A stretch of DNA of 64,000 nt from Gulbenkiania mobilis (GCA_004346645.1 SMDA01000011.1:1-64000), one strand, 5' to 3'; numbered from the stretch's first letter, positions 1-9,674 are shown. A program made the numbers and translations. Notes: a model not told the origin generated them from the letters alone.

Positions 1-219
1 TCAAAGATCAGGCCGGCGCCGTTGCGCTCAGCAGAGGAAGCGAACTATACCCACCTCACCAAACACCGTCAACCCCCATTTGCAGAAAATATTGCAGGCA
101 TAGCGCTTGCGGCATTCGAACTCCGCTGTTTGACCAGTGAAGAGCCCGGCCCTGTCCGATGTGACCGCGCTGTTGAGATAATGACGCCCCCCGCTCGGAT
201 AGGCCCTACAGGAGATGGA
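1..219. other. Left-edge stretch without an identified gene
   Basis: No convincing coding sequence was found here. Open frames on both strands run through it without a family resemblance. It probably holds the promoter and leader of the nucleotidase gene that starts at 220, and perhaps the end of a gene lying off the window. Confidence 0.4.
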
Positions 220-855
220 ATGCCGCTCACATGGATTTTTGATCTGGATGACACCCTGCATGATGCAAGCTGGCAGGTCTTTCCCCATCTCAACCAGACG
301 ATGGCCCACTACATTGTCGAGCACCTGCAGATGGACGAGGCCACCGCGCACGCACTGCAACGCGATTACTGGCTGCGCTACGGCGCCACTCTGACCGGAC
401 TGATGCGCAACCATGGCGTGGACCCTCGGCACTTCCTGCATACGACCCATGCCCTACCGCTGCTGTGGGGCCTGCTGCGGCAGGACCATCTGCTGCGCAA
501 TGTGGTGCAACACTTGCCTGGTAGAAAGATCGTGTTCTCCAACGGCCCCCAGCATTATGTGGAAGGGGTGACTCGCCACCTGAAGCTGGACCGACACTTC
601 TCCGCGCTTTACGGGGTGGACAGCGTAAACCTGATCCCCAAGCCCTATCGCAAAGCGTTCCGCCAGGTATTGCGGCGGGAGAGATTGGATCCGCGTTACT
701 GCATCATGGTGGAGGACTCTTTGGCCAACCTTAGGAGCGCCAAAGCGCTGGGCATGCGCACGGTATGGATCAGCAAGACGCCACGCAAGCCAGGGTATGT
801 GGATGTGAGGGTACCGTCGGTACGTGATCTGGTGAGGGGCTGTCGCAGCCTCTAG
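220..855 (+). CDS. HAD-family pyrimidine 5'-nucleotidase-like phosphatase
   Basis: Predicted to dephosphorylate pyrimidine nucleoside monophosphates or a similar small phosphate ester in the cytoplasm. The 211-residue protein has HAD motif I FDLDDTL at residues 7-13 with nucleophile Asp8 and general acid Asp10. Motif II SNG is at 107-109, the conserved Lys at about 141 and motif IV VEDS at 164-167. This is the spacing of the Sdt1/YjjG-like subfamily with an alpha-helical cap. An upstream in-frame start at 22 exists. The ATG at 220 was chosen because GGAG sits at 211-214 and the domain begins immediately after it. Its stop overlaps the stop of the convergent VanZ gene. The exact substrate is inferred from subfamily only. 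Confidence 0.85.
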   Translation: MPLTWIFDLDDTLHDASWQVFPHLNQTMAHYIVEHLQMDEATAHALQRDYWLRYGATLTGLMRNHGVDPRHFLHTTHALPLLWGLLRQDHLLRNVVQHLPGRKIVFSNGPQHYVEGVTRHLKLDRHFSALYGVDSVNLIPKPYRKAFRQVLRRERLDPRYCIMVEDSLANLRSAKALGMRTVWISKTPRKPGYVDVRVPSVRDLVRGCRSL

Positions 856-1934
856 TCCCGCGTCTCCCACAGGAAAAAGATCAGACAGAGGGTGGCCGCC
901 CACGGCCACAGGCGCGAAAGGAACTCGACCAAAGCGCTCATGTTTTCCAGATGGCCATAGCTCCAGCGGAAGTAGCGCAATGCCTCCCCCGCTTCGGGTG
1001 CCAGCGGCCAGAGTGCCGCCACGCCTTGGGCCGCACCGACCGCAGCCAGCGCCCCGACAGCCTGCCCCCGGCTGGCCAAACGCGTGAACAGCCAGACCAG
1101 GAACAGCCCTGCGGCCAACCCGGCCATCACGCTCGGGTTGATCCACTCGAAGAATGCGATCGGCTTGAGCAGCATGCCGGCGGCGACAATCTTGAGGAAG
1201 AAGGCCAAGACCAGCACGGTGAGGATGGTACGGGCAATATAGCGCCGGTCCCGCAGGAAGGCGGTGGCAAAGAGGAGCGTTGCAGTCAGGTTGAGCATGG
1301 CCCCGCCCGCTTCAATCAGCCACAGAAAGAGCAGCGGGTTTTCCAGCGGAGAGACATACGGCTGGGGCAAGCCTCCCGGATAGATCACCACACCGAACAG
1401 GGGAACGGCCGGGTTGAGCTGTGTGAGGAACCACACCACCAGTACCACCAGACCATAGTCGGCCGCAGCGGCTGGCGAGAAATAGCGATGGCGCCACTGC
1501 CATACCCGATGCCACACCCGTCTGAACAAAGGGCTGATGGCGAGCGTGGCCCCGGTGGCCGCACCAGCCAGGTTGTAGGCGATGTCGAGATTGGAGGCGA
1601 CGCGCTCCGGCAGAAACTGCTGGCCGAATTCCACCGAAAAACTCGTCAGGGTCGACAAGAGCAGAGCCAGCAGCCAGCCCATCCACCGGGGCTTGAGCGT
1701 CAGCGCCAGCGCAAAGCCATACGGCACATACACCAGATAATTGACGATGTTGTCGAACAGCCGGAAATAGTAAGGCCAGGCGTAGGTGAGGAATTCCAGC
1801 AGCGGGCGACCACTGTATGCCCAGCCAGTAAAGGGATAGAAGCTGGTAAACACGATGACCACGAAGGTGATCAGCGCGACATAGTGCGGCAGGTGTGCCG
1901 GCCTGAGGCTCAGGGATGTGCCGGACGGATGCAT
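852..1934 (-). CDS. VanZ-family integral membrane protein
   Basis: Integral inner-membrane protein of unknown function. The N-terminal part matches the VanZ domain: several hydrophobic helices, then a conserved acidic segment around EFGQQFLPERVASNLDIAYN, followed by an AG-rich helix. Further hydrophobic segments make a protein of about 360 residues, longer than a bare VanZ domain (about 150), so it has a C-terminal multi-helix extension. The frame is open to a TTG at 1970. The ATG at 1934 is preferred, but neither has a clear Shine-Dalgarno sequence. VanZ proteins are linked to teicoplanin resistance in Gram-positives; no such role can be claimed here. It converges on the nucleotidase gene with overlapping stop codons. 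Confidence 0.75.
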   Translation of the reverse strand: MHPSGTSLSLRPAHLPHYVALITFVVIVFTSFYPFTGWAYSGRPLLEFLTYAWPYYFRLFDNIVNYLVYVPYGFALALTLKPRWMGWLLALLLSTLTSFSVEFGQQFLPERVASNLDIAYNLAGAATGATLAISPLFRRVWHRVWQWRHRYFSPAAAADYGLVVLVVWFLTQLNPAVPLFGVVIYPGGLPQPYVSPLENPLLFLWLIEAGGAMLNLTATLLFATAFLRDRRYIARTILTVLVLAFFLKIVAAGMLLKPIAFFEWINPSVMAGLAAGLFLVWLFTRLASRGQAVGALAAVGAAQGVAALWPLAPEAGEALRYFRWSYGHLENMSALVEFLSRLWPWAATLCLIFFLWETRD

Positions 1935-2001
1935 GGCCGCAACGGAAGATGAAAAGGGGACATCCGGCAAGGATACCCAGCCGGAAATGCCCCCTGCAAG
2001 A

Positions 2002-2035
2002 GTGCCCTGCTGCGCCCGGTGGCACTGCAGGGCAC
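2002..2035 (-). terminator. Hairpin downstream of the binding-protein gene
   Basis: Nine-base arms GTGCCCTGC (2002-2010) and GCAGGGCAC (2027-2035) flank a 16-nt loop, 7 nt after the stop of the polyamine-binding-protein gene. There is no U-tract on the minus strand, so this may be an mRNA-end stabiliser rather than an intrinsic terminator. Confidence 0.35.
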
Positions 2036-2041
2036 CTCGCC

Positions 2042-3106
2042 TTACTTCAGCTTGACCTGAGACCAGACCTTGTTGAGCTCGCGCCGGTCCTTGGCGGTGA
2101 GGTCACGCAGCTGCTGGAGGCGGCCCACATCGCTGGCGCCCGGGAAGATGGCCGCCACCTTGGCGATTTCCGGCTTTACGAATGGCTTGGCTGCCTTGTT
2201 CGGGTTGCCGGAGCCCATCTCGTTGGTCAGGTCGGCGGCGTTCTTGCCATCGAGCATAAAGTTGATGAACTTGTAGGCAAGGTCCTTGCGCGGCGCATCC
2301 TTGAGCACGACGAAGTTGTCGAGCGAAAGGGTATTGCCTTCCTTCTGCAGAGAGAAGTTGAGGGTGAACGGACGCTTGGCCTTCTTGGCATCCTGCTGTG
2401 CCTGGAACATATCGTTGGAGTAGCCGAAGGCAACGTAGATGTTGCCGACCGTCAGCTCCTTGATGTAGCTCTGGTTGTTGAAGGCGGCCCAGTACGGCTT
2501 GGCCTTCAGGATCACGTCGCGCGCGGCATTCCAGTCGGCCGGGTTGGTGGTGTTGGCCGGCTTGCCCAAGTACATCAGCGCGGCAGACATCAGCTCGCGC
2601 TGGCTGTCGAGCACAGTGACTTTGCCCTTGATCTTGCCCAGCACGGCCGGATCGAAGATCAGCGCCCAGCTATTGGCCTTGTCGAGTACGCCTGCCTTCT
2701 TGAGCTGGGTCTCGTTGTAGCCCAGCAGCGTGGTGGTGAAGGAATACGGCACCGAGTAGACGTTGCCCTTGTCGAAGAAGCCGTTCATGTAGCCCGGGTC
2801 GATATTGCCCAGCGCGGTCAGCTGCTTCTTGTCGAGCGGCTGGGCCTTGCCCTGCTTGACCAGGGCCTCAACGGCAAAACCGGTGGGCACGACGATGTCG
2901 TAACCCTTGGCGCCTGCGGCCAGCTTGGCCAGCATCTCCTCGTTGTCCCCGTAGTAGTCCTGCACCAGCTTGCACTTGCAATAAGCCTCGAAGCGCTTGG
3001 CAGTGGCATCGGAGAGATAGTTGTTCCAGTTGTAGAGATGCAGCTCGTCGGCGGCAAATGCCTGGGCCGAAGCCACCAGGGCCAGCGACAGCAGAACCTT
3101 TTTCAT
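2042..3106 (-). CDS. Polyamine ABC transporter substrate-binding protein (PotD/PotF-like)
   Basis: Periplasmic protein that captures putrescine or spermidine for the membrane permeases encoded beside it. The start at 3106 gives a typical signal peptide (MKKVLLSLALVASAQAFA, cleavage near residue 18). A mature N-terminus ELHLYNWNNYLSD follows, the signature opening of the PotD/PotF family. The 354-residue length also matches. A purine-rich AAAGGG precedes the start. The frame extends upstream to 3280, but that part overlaps the hairpin region and has no signal peptide. It is the last gene of the ABC operon, separated from the permease gene by a hairpin made of two inverted copies of the dispersed word (3198-3227), so it may also have its own promoter. 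PotD versus PotF cannot be told from motifs alone. Confidence 0.9.
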   Translation of the reverse strand: MKKVLLSLALVASAQAFAADELHLYNWNNYLSDATAKRFEAYCKCKLVQDYYGDNEEMLAKLAAGAKGYDIVVPTGFAVEALVKQGKAQPLDKKQLTALGNIDPGYMNGFFDKGNVYSVPYSFTTTLLGYNETQLKKAGVLDKANSWALIFDPAVLGKIKGKVTVLDSQRELMSAALMYLGKPANTTNPADWNAARDVILKAKPYWAAFNNQSYIKELTVGNIYVAFGYSNDMFQAQQDAKKAKRPFTLNFSLQKEGNTLSLDNFVVLKDAPRKDLAYKFINFMLDGKNAADLTNEMGSGNPNKAAKPFVKPEIAKVAAIFPGASDVGRLQQLRDLTAKDRRELNKVWSQVKLK

Positions 3107-3197
3107 GATTACCCTTTCACGTTCACGGCGATGTGTAGACACAGGACCTGGGCGCGCGGTGTTTTCAAGCCCGCTTGATTGGTGTGGCGCCAGGTTT

Positions 3198-3227
3198 TTC
3201 GGCCAACCCTGCAGGGGGTTAGCCGAA
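3198..3227. repeat. Inverted pair of the dispersed GGTTGGCCGAA word
   Basis: TTCGGCCAACC at 3198-3208 faces GGTTAGCCGAA at 3217-3227 (one mismatch), separated by 8 nt. The RNA can fold into a stem of about 11 bp between the permease and binding-protein genes. It may act as a partial terminator or processing site. Confidence 0.7.
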
Positions 3228-3236
3228 ACGGGCGGG

Positions 3237-4031
3237 TCAGCCGTTGGCGCGCAAGGCGCTGGGCGAAACCCTGGATGCAATGACGATCAGCACCAGCGTG
3301 AGCAGCATCAGCAGGCTGGACACGGCGTTGACCTCTGGGGTGACCGCAATCTTGATCATGGAGTAGATCTCCAGGGGCAGGGTGGCGGCACCAACACCCG
3401 CAGTGAAGAAGGTGATCACGAAATCATCGATCGAAAGGGTAAAGGCCATCAGGGCACCGGCGATGATGCCGGGCATGATCACCGGCAGGGTGACGAGCCG
3501 GAAGGCCTGGAAGGGTGTGGCGCCCAGGTCGCGCGCGGCCTCGACCAGGCTCTCGTCCATACCCTGCATGCGGGCGCGGACGACGATGGCCACGAAGCCC
3601 ACGCAGAAGGCGATGTGCGAGAGGATGATGGTGATCAGCCCCAGCTCCAGAATACCCAAGAGCTGGTTGACGATAACGAAGAAGATGACTAGCGACACCC
3701 CCATCAGGAGTTCGGGAATCGCGATCGGTGTCAGCACCAGGAAGGGCAGGAAGCGCAGCTTGTACTTGTGCAGCGCGATGCCTGCCAGGGTCCCCAGCAC
3801 TGTGGAAGCCAGACTGGAGACCACACCAATCATCAGCGAGTTGCCCGCAGCCGTCAGCATTTTCTCGTTGTGGAACAGCTTGCGGTACCAATCGAGCGTG
3901 AAGCCCACCCACTCCGCGTTCAGACGCGAGTCATTGAACGAGAACACCACCACGATCACCAGGGGCAGATAGAGGAACAGGTAGGTGAGGATGGCCGCTG
4001 CCCACAGCCACCAAGCGTTTTTCTTAGCCAC
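3237..4031 (-). CDS. potC: Polyamine ABC transporter permease (PotC/PotI-like)
   Basis: Inner-membrane permease of the binding-protein-dependent transporter. The 264-residue protein has about six hydrophobic helices. An EAA-loop is visible around residues 150-175 (EAARDLGATPFQAF with a downstream LP...GI segment), which docks to the ATPase. The opening MAKKNAW followed by a long helix and the FSFNDSR segment is characteristic of the PotC/PotI/YdcV group. The start overlaps the end of the partner permease gene by 8 nt, indicating translational coupling. Confidence 0.88.
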   Translation of the reverse strand: MAKKNAWWLWAAAILTYLFLYLPLVIVVVFSFNDSRLNAEWVGFTLDWYRKLFHNEKMLTAAGNSLMIGVVSSLASTVLGTLAGIALHKYKLRFLPFLVLTPIAIPELLMGVSLVIFFVIVNQLLGILELGLITIILSHIAFCVGFVAIVVRARMQGMDESLVEAARDLGATPFQAFRLVTLPVIMPGIIAGALMAFTLSIDDFVITFFTAGVGAATLPLEIYSMIKIAVTPEVNAVSSLLMLLTLVLIVIASRVSPSALRANG

Positions 4032-4917
4032 GTTTGCGTCCTCCGCGTGCCACGGCCGCGCCCAGTGCGGCGATCAGCAGCACGCCGCCGGTCAGCATGA
4101 TCGACAGCACCGACCCGAAGGGCCAGTCACGGGTGTCAAGGATTTGCTGCTTGATCAGGTTGCCGATCATGATCGAATCGGTACCGCCCAGGATGTCGGG
4201 GATGGCGAACATGCCCAGCGCAGGGATGAACACCAGCGCCGAGCCGGCAAAGACACCGGGCAGGCTCAGCGGCCAGGTTACACGCCAGAAGCGCTGCCAA
4301 GCATTGGCCCCCAAGTCCTGCGCGGCATCGAGCAAGGCCATGTCATGCTTTTCGAGGTTGGCATACAGCGGCAGCACCATGAACGGCAGGTGCACGTACA
4401 CCATGCCCACGATCACCGCGAACGGTGTGAACAGTAGCTGTATCGGTTCAAAGCCCAGCCCGGTCACCAGCCAGTTCACTGCACGCGTGAAGGCCGACTG
4501 CGGCCCCAGGATAATCATCCAGGCATAGATGCGGATCAGGAAGTTGGACCAGAAGGGCAGGATGACCAGCAGCAGCATCAGGTCACGGTAGCGCTTGGGA
4601 CTGCGGGCAATCAGCCAGGCCAGCGGATAAGCCATAAGAATGCAGGCCAGCGTGGTAGCCAGCGCGTATCCGGCGGACTTGATGAAGAGGTCGAAGTAGA
4701 GGGCATCCTCTGTCAGGCGCTGAAAGTTCTCCAGCGTGAGGTCCCACACCACCTTGCCGTCTTCCACAGAGTACATCGGTGCCAGACCGCCGTAGTCGCC
4801 CGGATAACGGAAGGCGGCCACGACCATGATCAGCGTCGGTACCAGGAAGAACAGCACCATGTAGACCAGCGGGGGCCAGGAGAGCACCCACTTGCCGATG
4901 CGTTGTTGCAGCGTCAT
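4024..4917 (-). CDS. potB: Polyamine ABC transporter permease (PotB/PotH-like)
   Basis: First permease of the transporter, 297 residues, with six predicted membrane helices and a long periplasmic loop between helices 1 and 2 as in PotB/PotH. The EAA-type loop reads DAAQDLGANAWQRFWRVTWP. The FWSNFLIRIYAW segment is typical of this family. The gene begins 5 nt after the ATPase stop and overlaps the next permease, so the four genes form one minus-strand operon. Confidence 0.88.
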   Translation of the reverse strand: MTLQQRIGKWVLSWPPLVYMVLFFLVPTLIMVVAAFRYPGDYGGLAPMYSVEDGKVVWDLTLENFQRLTEDALYFDLFIKSAGYALATTLACILMAYPLAWLIARSPKRYRDLMLLLVILPFWSNFLIRIYAWMIILGPQSAFTRAVNWLVTGLGFEPIQLLFTPFAVIVGMVYVHLPFMVLPLYANLEKHDMALLDAAQDLGANAWQRFWRVTWPLSLPGVFAGSALVFIPALGMFAIPDILGGTDSIMIGNLIKQQILDTRDWPFGSVLSIMLTGGVLLIAALGAAVARGGRKRG

Positions 4918-4922
4918 GCCGC

Positions 4923-6008
4923 TTACTCCGTGAGGAAGCTGCCGGCGTCAAAGCGCCAGGCAATCTCGACCAGATCGTGGTCATCGAAGAACTTGGCCAC
5001 ACCCGGGATATTGTTGGGCAGCATGGCCTCCACCAGCACGCCCTCGCCCACCTCCACGATGTAGATGGTCACGTCGCCCATGTAGAGACAGTCGTGTACC
5101 CGGCCTTTGAAGTAGGCCTCGTCGGGCAGATCGGGCAGCTCCTTGTCGAGCTTGATCTTTTCCGGGCGCAACGCCAGCCAGCCGGCCTGTCCGGACACCA
5201 CGCCGGGCACTGTGGAGCACTTCACGTCGCCACAGCCCTTGATGGAAACGACCATCGTGGCGCCTTCGACCGCCTTGACGGTGCCTTCGAGCACGTTGCA
5301 CTGGCCGATGAAGTCGGCCACGAAACGGTTCTTGGGGTGGCTGTAGATACGCTCCGGTATGTCGAGCTGTTCCACTTGGCCGTGGCTCATCACGGCAATG
5401 CGATGGGACAGCGCCAACGCTTCACCCTGATCGTGGGTGACGTACACGAAGGTAATGCCCACTTCCTTCTGCAGGTTGATCAGCTCGATCTGCATCTGCT
5501 CGCGCAGCTTGGCATCCAGCGCCGAGAGCGGTTCGTCGAGCAGAAGCAGGCGGGGGCGGTCCACCAGCGCACGGGCAATGGCCACCCGCTGGCGCTGGCC
5601 GCCGGACATCTCGTGCGGATAACGTTGGCCGAACTGGGTCAGGCGCACGTCCTCGAGCAGCTCGTCCACCTGACTGTCGATCTTCTTCCGGTCCCAGCCT
5701 GCCATCTTGAGCGGAAAGGCAATGTTCTCGCGCACCGTCATGTGCGGGAACAGGGCATAGCTCTGGAAAACCGTGTGCACTGGACGCTTTTCGGGCGGCA
5801 CGCGCGACATGTCCAGGCCGTCGAGCAGGATGGCCCCGGAATCCGGCTGCTCGAAGCCCGCCAGCATGCGCAGCAGCGTGGTCTTGCCACAACCGGACGG
5901 GCCGAGGAGCGTGAAGAATTCGCCGGCTTCCACCGACAGGCTGACATCGTTTACAGCCGTGAAATCGCCGAAGCGTTTGACAACATTTCTGATTTCAAGA
6001 AGGGCCAT
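4923..6008 (-). CDS. potA: Polyamine ABC transporter ATP-binding protein
   Basis: Cytoplasmic ATPase that drives polyamine import. Walker A GPSGCGKTT lies near residue 40, the signature SGGQRQRVAIARAL in the middle, Walker B LLLLDEPLSALD follows, and the H-loop is in VTHDQ. A C-terminal TOBE-type domain fills the last 110 residues, giving 361 residues as usual for PotA/PotG. A frame extension to 6038 exists. The ATG at 6008 was chosen because homologues start at MALLEIRNVVKRFG and GGGAA precedes it. First gene of the operon. Confidence 0.9.
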   Translation of the reverse strand: MALLEIRNVVKRFGDFTAVNDVSLSVEAGEFFTLLGPSGCGKTTLLRMLAGFEQPDSGAILLDGLDMSRVPPEKRPVHTVFQSYALFPHMTVRENIAFPLKMAGWDRKKIDSQVDELLEDVRLTQFGQRYPHEMSGGQRQRVAIARALVDRPRLLLLDEPLSALDAKLREQMQIELINLQKEVGITFVYVTHDQGEALALSHRIAVMSHGQVEQLDIPERIYSHPKNRFVADFIGQCNVLEGTVKAVEGATMVVSIKGCGDVKCSTVPGVVSGQAGWLALRPEKIKLDKELPDLPDEAYFKGRVHDCLYMGDVTIYIVEVGEGVLVEAMLPNNIPGVAKFFDDHDLVEIAWRFDAGSFLTE

Positions 6009-6042
6009 CGTCGTTCCCGCCCGTAAAAAGGGCGCCATTTTA

Positions 6043-6062
6043 TCAAAAAACCCCGCGCGGGG
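6043..6062 (-). terminator. Possible intrinsic terminator upstream of the pot operon
   Basis: On the minus strand CCCCGCGCGGGG is followed directly by six T. The stem is short (4 bp with a GCGC loop), so strength is uncertain. It would end transcription from the PLP-enzyme gene before the ABC operon. Confidence 0.4.
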
Positions 6063-6239
6063 GACCCCGAAAAGCCTTGTAAATTCAAGACCTCAGCCAT
6101 TCTTGCTGCAGCGCGGTCAAAAGAACTTCACCCGGGGCGGCAAGTGGCTCTTTTTTCAGGGAAAACCCTTCCCCACCTTAGTGTCCACGCACCAGCCCGC
6201 ATGTGGATCAGCCCGGTTCGTACTGCCGGCCTGATGCAT

Positions 6240-7307
6240 TCAGGCCACAGGCACCCATACGCCCTCATCATAAAAGCGGCGATAGCAGTCAAGCCATGGG
6301 CTTATATCATGACCCTGCGCGCGCAGCCATGCCGGGTCGAAATAACTGTTGAGATAACGGTTGCCGTCGTCACAGATGAGCGTGACCAGCGAGCCCGACT
6401 CACCAGCTGCGACCATTTCACTGATCAGCGTGCACACTCCGTAAAAATTGGTGCCGGTCGAGCCGCCGCACTTGCGCCCGAGCACCTCTTCCAGAAAATG
6501 CAGCGCTGCGTAAGTGGCCGTGTTAGGCACGCGGATGACGCGGTCCACCACCGAGGCGATGAACGATGGCTCCACACGGGGACGGCCGATGCCTTCCACC
6601 CCCGAGCTGCCTTGACAGCGGCAATCGGTCCGGCCCGAGTAATAGCTTTCGTGAAAAACCGAGTTCTCCGGATCCACCACGCATACCCGGGTCTTTTGCT
6701 TCTGATAACGCACATAGCGCCCGAAGGTTGCACTAGTACCGCCCGTTCCGGCACCGCAGACGATCCAGGCCGGCTCGGGATGAGGCTCGAGCGCCATCTG
6801 ATGGAAAATGGTGTCGGCAATGTTGTTGTTGCCGCGCCAGTCGGTCGCCCGCTCCGCATAGGTGAACTGGTCCATGTAGTGCCCGCCCAGCGTTTCGGCC
6901 AACCTGCGCGATTCGTCGTAAATCGTGGAGGGGTCGTCCACCAAATGACATTGGCCACCGTAGAAGGTGATGGCACGGATCTTTTCTTCGGAGGTGCCGC
7001 GCGGCATCACGGCGATGAAGGGCAGCCCGAGCAGGCGGGCAAAGTAGGCTTCGGATACTGCGGTGCTACCGCTGGAGGCCTCAATGATTGGCGTGCCGGC
7101 ACGGATCCAGCCATTGCACAGCGCATACAGGAAAAGCGAACGGGCCAGGCGATGCTTCAGGCTGCCGGTGGGGTGCGTCGACTCGTCCTTGAAGTAAAGC
7201 GAAAGGCCTGGAAACGCAGGCAGCGGCAGGGGAATGAGATGGGTGTCACTCGACCGGTTGAAATCGGCCTCGATGGTACGGATGGCCTGGGCAACCCACG
7301 TGTTCAT
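6240..7307 (-). CDS. PLP-dependent cysteine desulfhydrase/cysteine synthase-family enzyme
   Basis: Fold-type II PLP enzyme related to cysteine synthase. The PLP-lysine motif is in [11 protein letters not shown] near residue 50, the Asn/Ser-rich cofactor loop in EASSGSTA, and the phosphate-binding glycine loop in [14 protein letters not shown]. The 355-residue length, the tail [14 protein letters not shown] and the cysteine-rich middle fit the Cds1-type cysteine desulfhydrase group (cysteine to pyruvate, ammonia and sulfide) better than CysK/CysM; this is inference. Start 7307 is preceded by GGAG; a longer frame to 7358 lacks homology. One exact copy of GGTTGGCCGAA lies inside as codons for Leu-Ala-Glu. 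Confidence 0.8.
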   Translation of the reverse strand: MNTWVAQAIRTIEADFNRSSDTHLIPLPLPAFPGLSLYFKDESTHPTGSLKHRLARSLFLYALCNGWIRAGTPIIEASSGSTAVSEAYFARLLGLPFIAVMPRGTSEEKIRAITFYGGQCHLVDDPSTIYDESRRLAETLGGHYMDQFTYAERATDWRGNNNIADTIFHQMALEPHPEPAWIVCGAGTGGTSATFGRYVRYQKQKTRVCVVDPENSVFHESYYSGRTDCRCQGSSGVEGIGRPRVEPSFIASVVDRVIRVPNTATYAALHFLEEVLGRKCGGSTGTNFYGVCTLISEMVAAGESGSLVTLICDDGNRYLNSYFDPAWLRAQGHDISPWLDCYRRFYDEGVWVPVA

Positions 7308-7341
7308 GTGTCTTCTCCGGAAAAAGCGGATTTTAGGCCGG

Positions 7342-7372
7342 GAAAACAAAAGGCGCACCCGAAGGTGCGCCC
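7342..7372 (-). terminator. Intrinsic terminator of ompW
   Basis: Eight-base arms GGCGCACC (7352-7359) and GGTGCGCC (7364-7371) close a TTCG tetraloop on the minus strand. The T-rich run TTTTGTTTT follows. It lies just downstream of the OmpW stop. Confidence 0.9.
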
Positions 7373-7397
7373 TGCTCGTTCAGATTCGGGATGCCGA

Positions 7398-7994
7398 TCA
7401 GAACTTGGTGCCGATACCCAGGCCAACCACCAGCGGGTTGATCTTCAGGGTGCCGAGGTTGGAGCCGTTCAGGCTGACGTCGGTCTTGATGAAGAGCTTC
7501 TTCACGTCGACGTTGACGAATACGTCCTTGGTGATGGCGTAGTCGGCACCCACCTGCAGTGCGCCGCCAAAGCTGTTCTTGTCGATCGACAGGTCAGCAC
7601 CGCCAGCCTTCAGCCCGTCGTTGTAGAAACGGGTGTAGTTGATACCGGCACCCACGTACGGACGGAAGTTGGCTTCCGGAGTGAAGTGGTACTGCAGGGT
7701 AACGGTCGGCGGCAGGTGGCTGACCTTGCCCAGCGAACCCAGGGTGGACGTCACTTCGTGACGGGCGGTGCCCAGGATCAGCTCGGCGCCGATGTTGTTG
7801 GTCAGCATGTAGGTGAAGTCCAGTTCCGGAACGGTCTGGTCATCTACGTCAACATGCAGAGCCGACAGGGTCTTGTCGGTCTTGACGTCCGGGTTGATAT
7901 TGATCACGCGGAAACGGGCCAGAATGTCGCCTTGGGCGGCAAAAGCACTCGCGGATACCAGGCCGGCAACAAGAGCCAGAGCAAGCTTCTTCAT
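7398..7994 (-). CDS. ompW: OmpW-family outer-membrane beta-barrel protein
   Basis: Eight-stranded outer-membrane barrel proposed to pass small hydrophobic compounds. The 198-residue precursor starts with a signal peptide ([19 protein letters not shown]). Next come the family segment [15 protein letters not shown], alternating aromatic/hydrophobic beta-strands, and a C-terminal Phe (GIGTKF) as required by the BAM machinery. The PTVTLQYHF and [12 protein letters not shown] segments are OmpW hallmarks. Start 7994 is preceded by GGAGAAC. It is a single-gene unit with its own terminator. Confidence 0.93.
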   Translation of the reverse strand: MKKLALALVAGLVSASAFAAQGDILARFRVININPDVKTDKTLSALHVDVDDQTVPELDFTYMLTNNIGAELILGTARHEVTSTLGSLGKVSHLPPTVTLQYHFTPEANFRPYVGAGINYTRFYNDGLKAGGADLSIDKNSFGGALQVGADYAITKDVFVNVDVKKLFIKTDVSLNGSNLGTLKINPLVVGLGIGTKF

Positions 7995-8138
7995 CGTTTT
8001 GTTCTCCAGGATAGGACAGATGTACCGGCACCCATGCCCCGATTGACTTTGCAACCTTGCGGCAGTAGCGTGCCTCGACTGTCGGGAAGCTTACTGGAGC
8101 GACCCTGTTCAAACTTTGCGTTAGATCATGAAAGACAC

Positions 8139-9674
8139 ATGAAATACGTCGATCTCAGGGACTTCATGGCCCAGCTGGAAGCCACCGGCGAACTCAAGCG
8201 CATCCCCCAGCGGGTCTCGCCGAAACTCGAAATGACGGAAATCGGTGACCGTGTGCTGAAGGCGCAAGGGCCAGCCCTGCTTTTTGAAACGCCGCAGACC
8301 GAAAGCCACCGCTATGACATGCCGGTGCTGGCCAACCTTTTCGGCACGCCGCGCCGCGTTGCGCTGGGGATGGGCACCGACGACGTGGCGCAGTTGCGCG
8401 AGATTGGCCGCACACTGGCCTATCTCAAGGAACCGGAGCCGCCCCGTGGGCTGCGCGAGGCGTGGGACAAATTGCCGCTCTTGCGTCAGGTACTGTCCAT
8501 GGCGCCCAAGGAAGTGAAGCGCGGCGTCTGCCAGAGCGTGGTGCTGGAAGGCAGCGAGGTAGACCTGACCCGTCTGCCGGTCCAGCACTGCTGGCCGGGG
8601 GATGTGGCGCCCTTGGTGACCTGGGGACTGACGGTGACGCGCGGCCCGCACAAGAAGCGTCAGAATCTGGGGATCTATCGTCAGCAGTTGATCGGGCGCA
8701 ACCGTCTGATCATGCGTTGGCTGGCCCATCGGGGCGGCGCACTGGACTTTCGCGAACACACCCGTGCCCACCCCGGCGAGCCGTTTCCGGTATCGGTGGT
8801 ACTTGGCTGTGACCCGGCCACCATCCTCGGGGCGGTCACACCGGTGCCCGACACGCTGTCGGAGTACCAGTTTGCCGGACTGCTGCGTGGCAGCCGCACC
8901 GAGCTGACGCGCTGCCTGGGCAACACCCTCTCGGTGCCGGCAACGGCAGAGATTGTGCTGGAAGGCGAGCTGAGCCCGTGCGCTACAGGCTTTGAGGGCG
9001 TGAGCGAACATGGCATTCCACTCAAGGAAAAAGACGGCTACCTGCATGCGCTGGAAGGGCCATACGGCGATCACACCGGCTACTACAACGAGCAGGACTG
9101 GTTTCCGGTGTTTACCGTGGAGCGGATCACGCACCGGCCAGACCCGGTTTACCACAGTACCTACACCGGCAAACCGCCTGACGAGCCGGCGATCCTGGGT
9201 GTGGCGCTGAACGAGGTGTTCGTGCCCATCCTGCAGAAGCAGTTTCCGGAAATCACCGACTTCTACCTGCCACCGGAAGGCTGCAGTTACCGGATGGCGG
9301 TGGTCAGTATCAGGAAGCAGTACCCTGGCCATGCCAAGCGGGTGATGCTGGGCGTATGGAGTTTCTTGCGGCAGTTCATGTACACCAAGTTCATTGTGGT
9401 GGTGGATGACGACGTGGACACCCGCTCGTGGCAGGAGGTGATCTGGGCGATCACCACTCGCATGGACCCGGTGCGCGACACCACGCTGATCGACCACACA
9501 CCGATCGACTATCTGGACTTTGCCAGCCCGGTCTCTGGCCTGGGGGGCAAGATGGGTCTGGACGCCACCAACAAATGGCCGGGCGAGACCAGCCGTGAAT
9601 GGGGGGTGCCCATCGTGATGGACAGCGCCGTCAAGGCGCGGGTAGACGATCTGTGGCAGACGCTCGGCCTGTAA
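8139..9674 (+). CDS. ubiD: 4-hydroxy-3-polyprenylbenzoate decarboxylase UbiD
   Basis: Prenylated-FMN-dependent decarboxylase of ubiquinone biosynthesis, acting on 3-polyprenyl-4-hydroxybenzoate. The 511-residue protein matches UbiD end to end, from [22 protein letters not shown] through the [28 protein letters not shown] and [13 protein letters not shown] regions, to the C-terminal KWPGET. The frame is open far upstream (to 6144), but that part runs antisense through two other genes and is a shadow. The ATG at 8139 matches the family start. UbiX, which makes the cofactor, is not in this window. Confidence 0.95.
   Translation: MKYVDLRDFMAQLEATGELKRIPQRVSPKLEMTEIGDRVLKAQGPALLFETPQTESHRYDMPVLANLFGTPRRVALGMGTDDVAQLREIGRTLAYLKEPEPPRGLREAWDKLPLLRQVLSMAPKEVKRGVCQSVVLEGSEVDLTRLPVQHCWPGDVAPLVTWGLTVTRGPHKKRQNLGIYRQQLIGRNRLIMRWLAHRGGALDFREHTRAHPGEPFPVSVVLGCDPATILGAVTPVPDTLSEYQFAGLLRGSRTELTRCLGNTLSVPATAEIVLEGELSPCATGFEGVSEHGIPLKEKDGYLHALEGPYGDHTGYYNEQDWFPVFTVERITHRPDPVYHSTYTGKPPDEPAILGVALNEVFVPILQKQFPEITDFYLPPEGCSYRMAVVSIRKQYPGHAKRVMLGVWSFLRQFMYTKFIVVVDDDVDTRSWQEVIWAITTRMDPVRDTTLIDHTPIDYLDFASPVSGLGGKMGLDATNKWPGETSREWGVPIVMDSAVKARVDDLWQTLGL

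Noticed and set aside
951..1952. Long plus-strand frame over the VanZ gene
   Set aside because: Shadow of a membrane-protein gene; the opposite strand encodes a recognisable family.
4977..6026. Long plus-strand frame over the pot ATPase gene
   Set aside because: Antisense shadow of the ATPase, rich in His and Gln as expected for such frames.
6228..6246. Inverted repeat GGCCTGA/TCAGGCC over the stop of the PLP-enzyme gene
   Set aside because: No U-tract follows on the minus strand, and it overlaps the coding end, so a terminator call is not supported.
6144..8138. Very long open frame upstream of ubiD, antisense to two genes
   Set aside because: It is a high-GC shadow frame of the PLP enzyme and OmpW genes; the UbiD match begins only at 8139.
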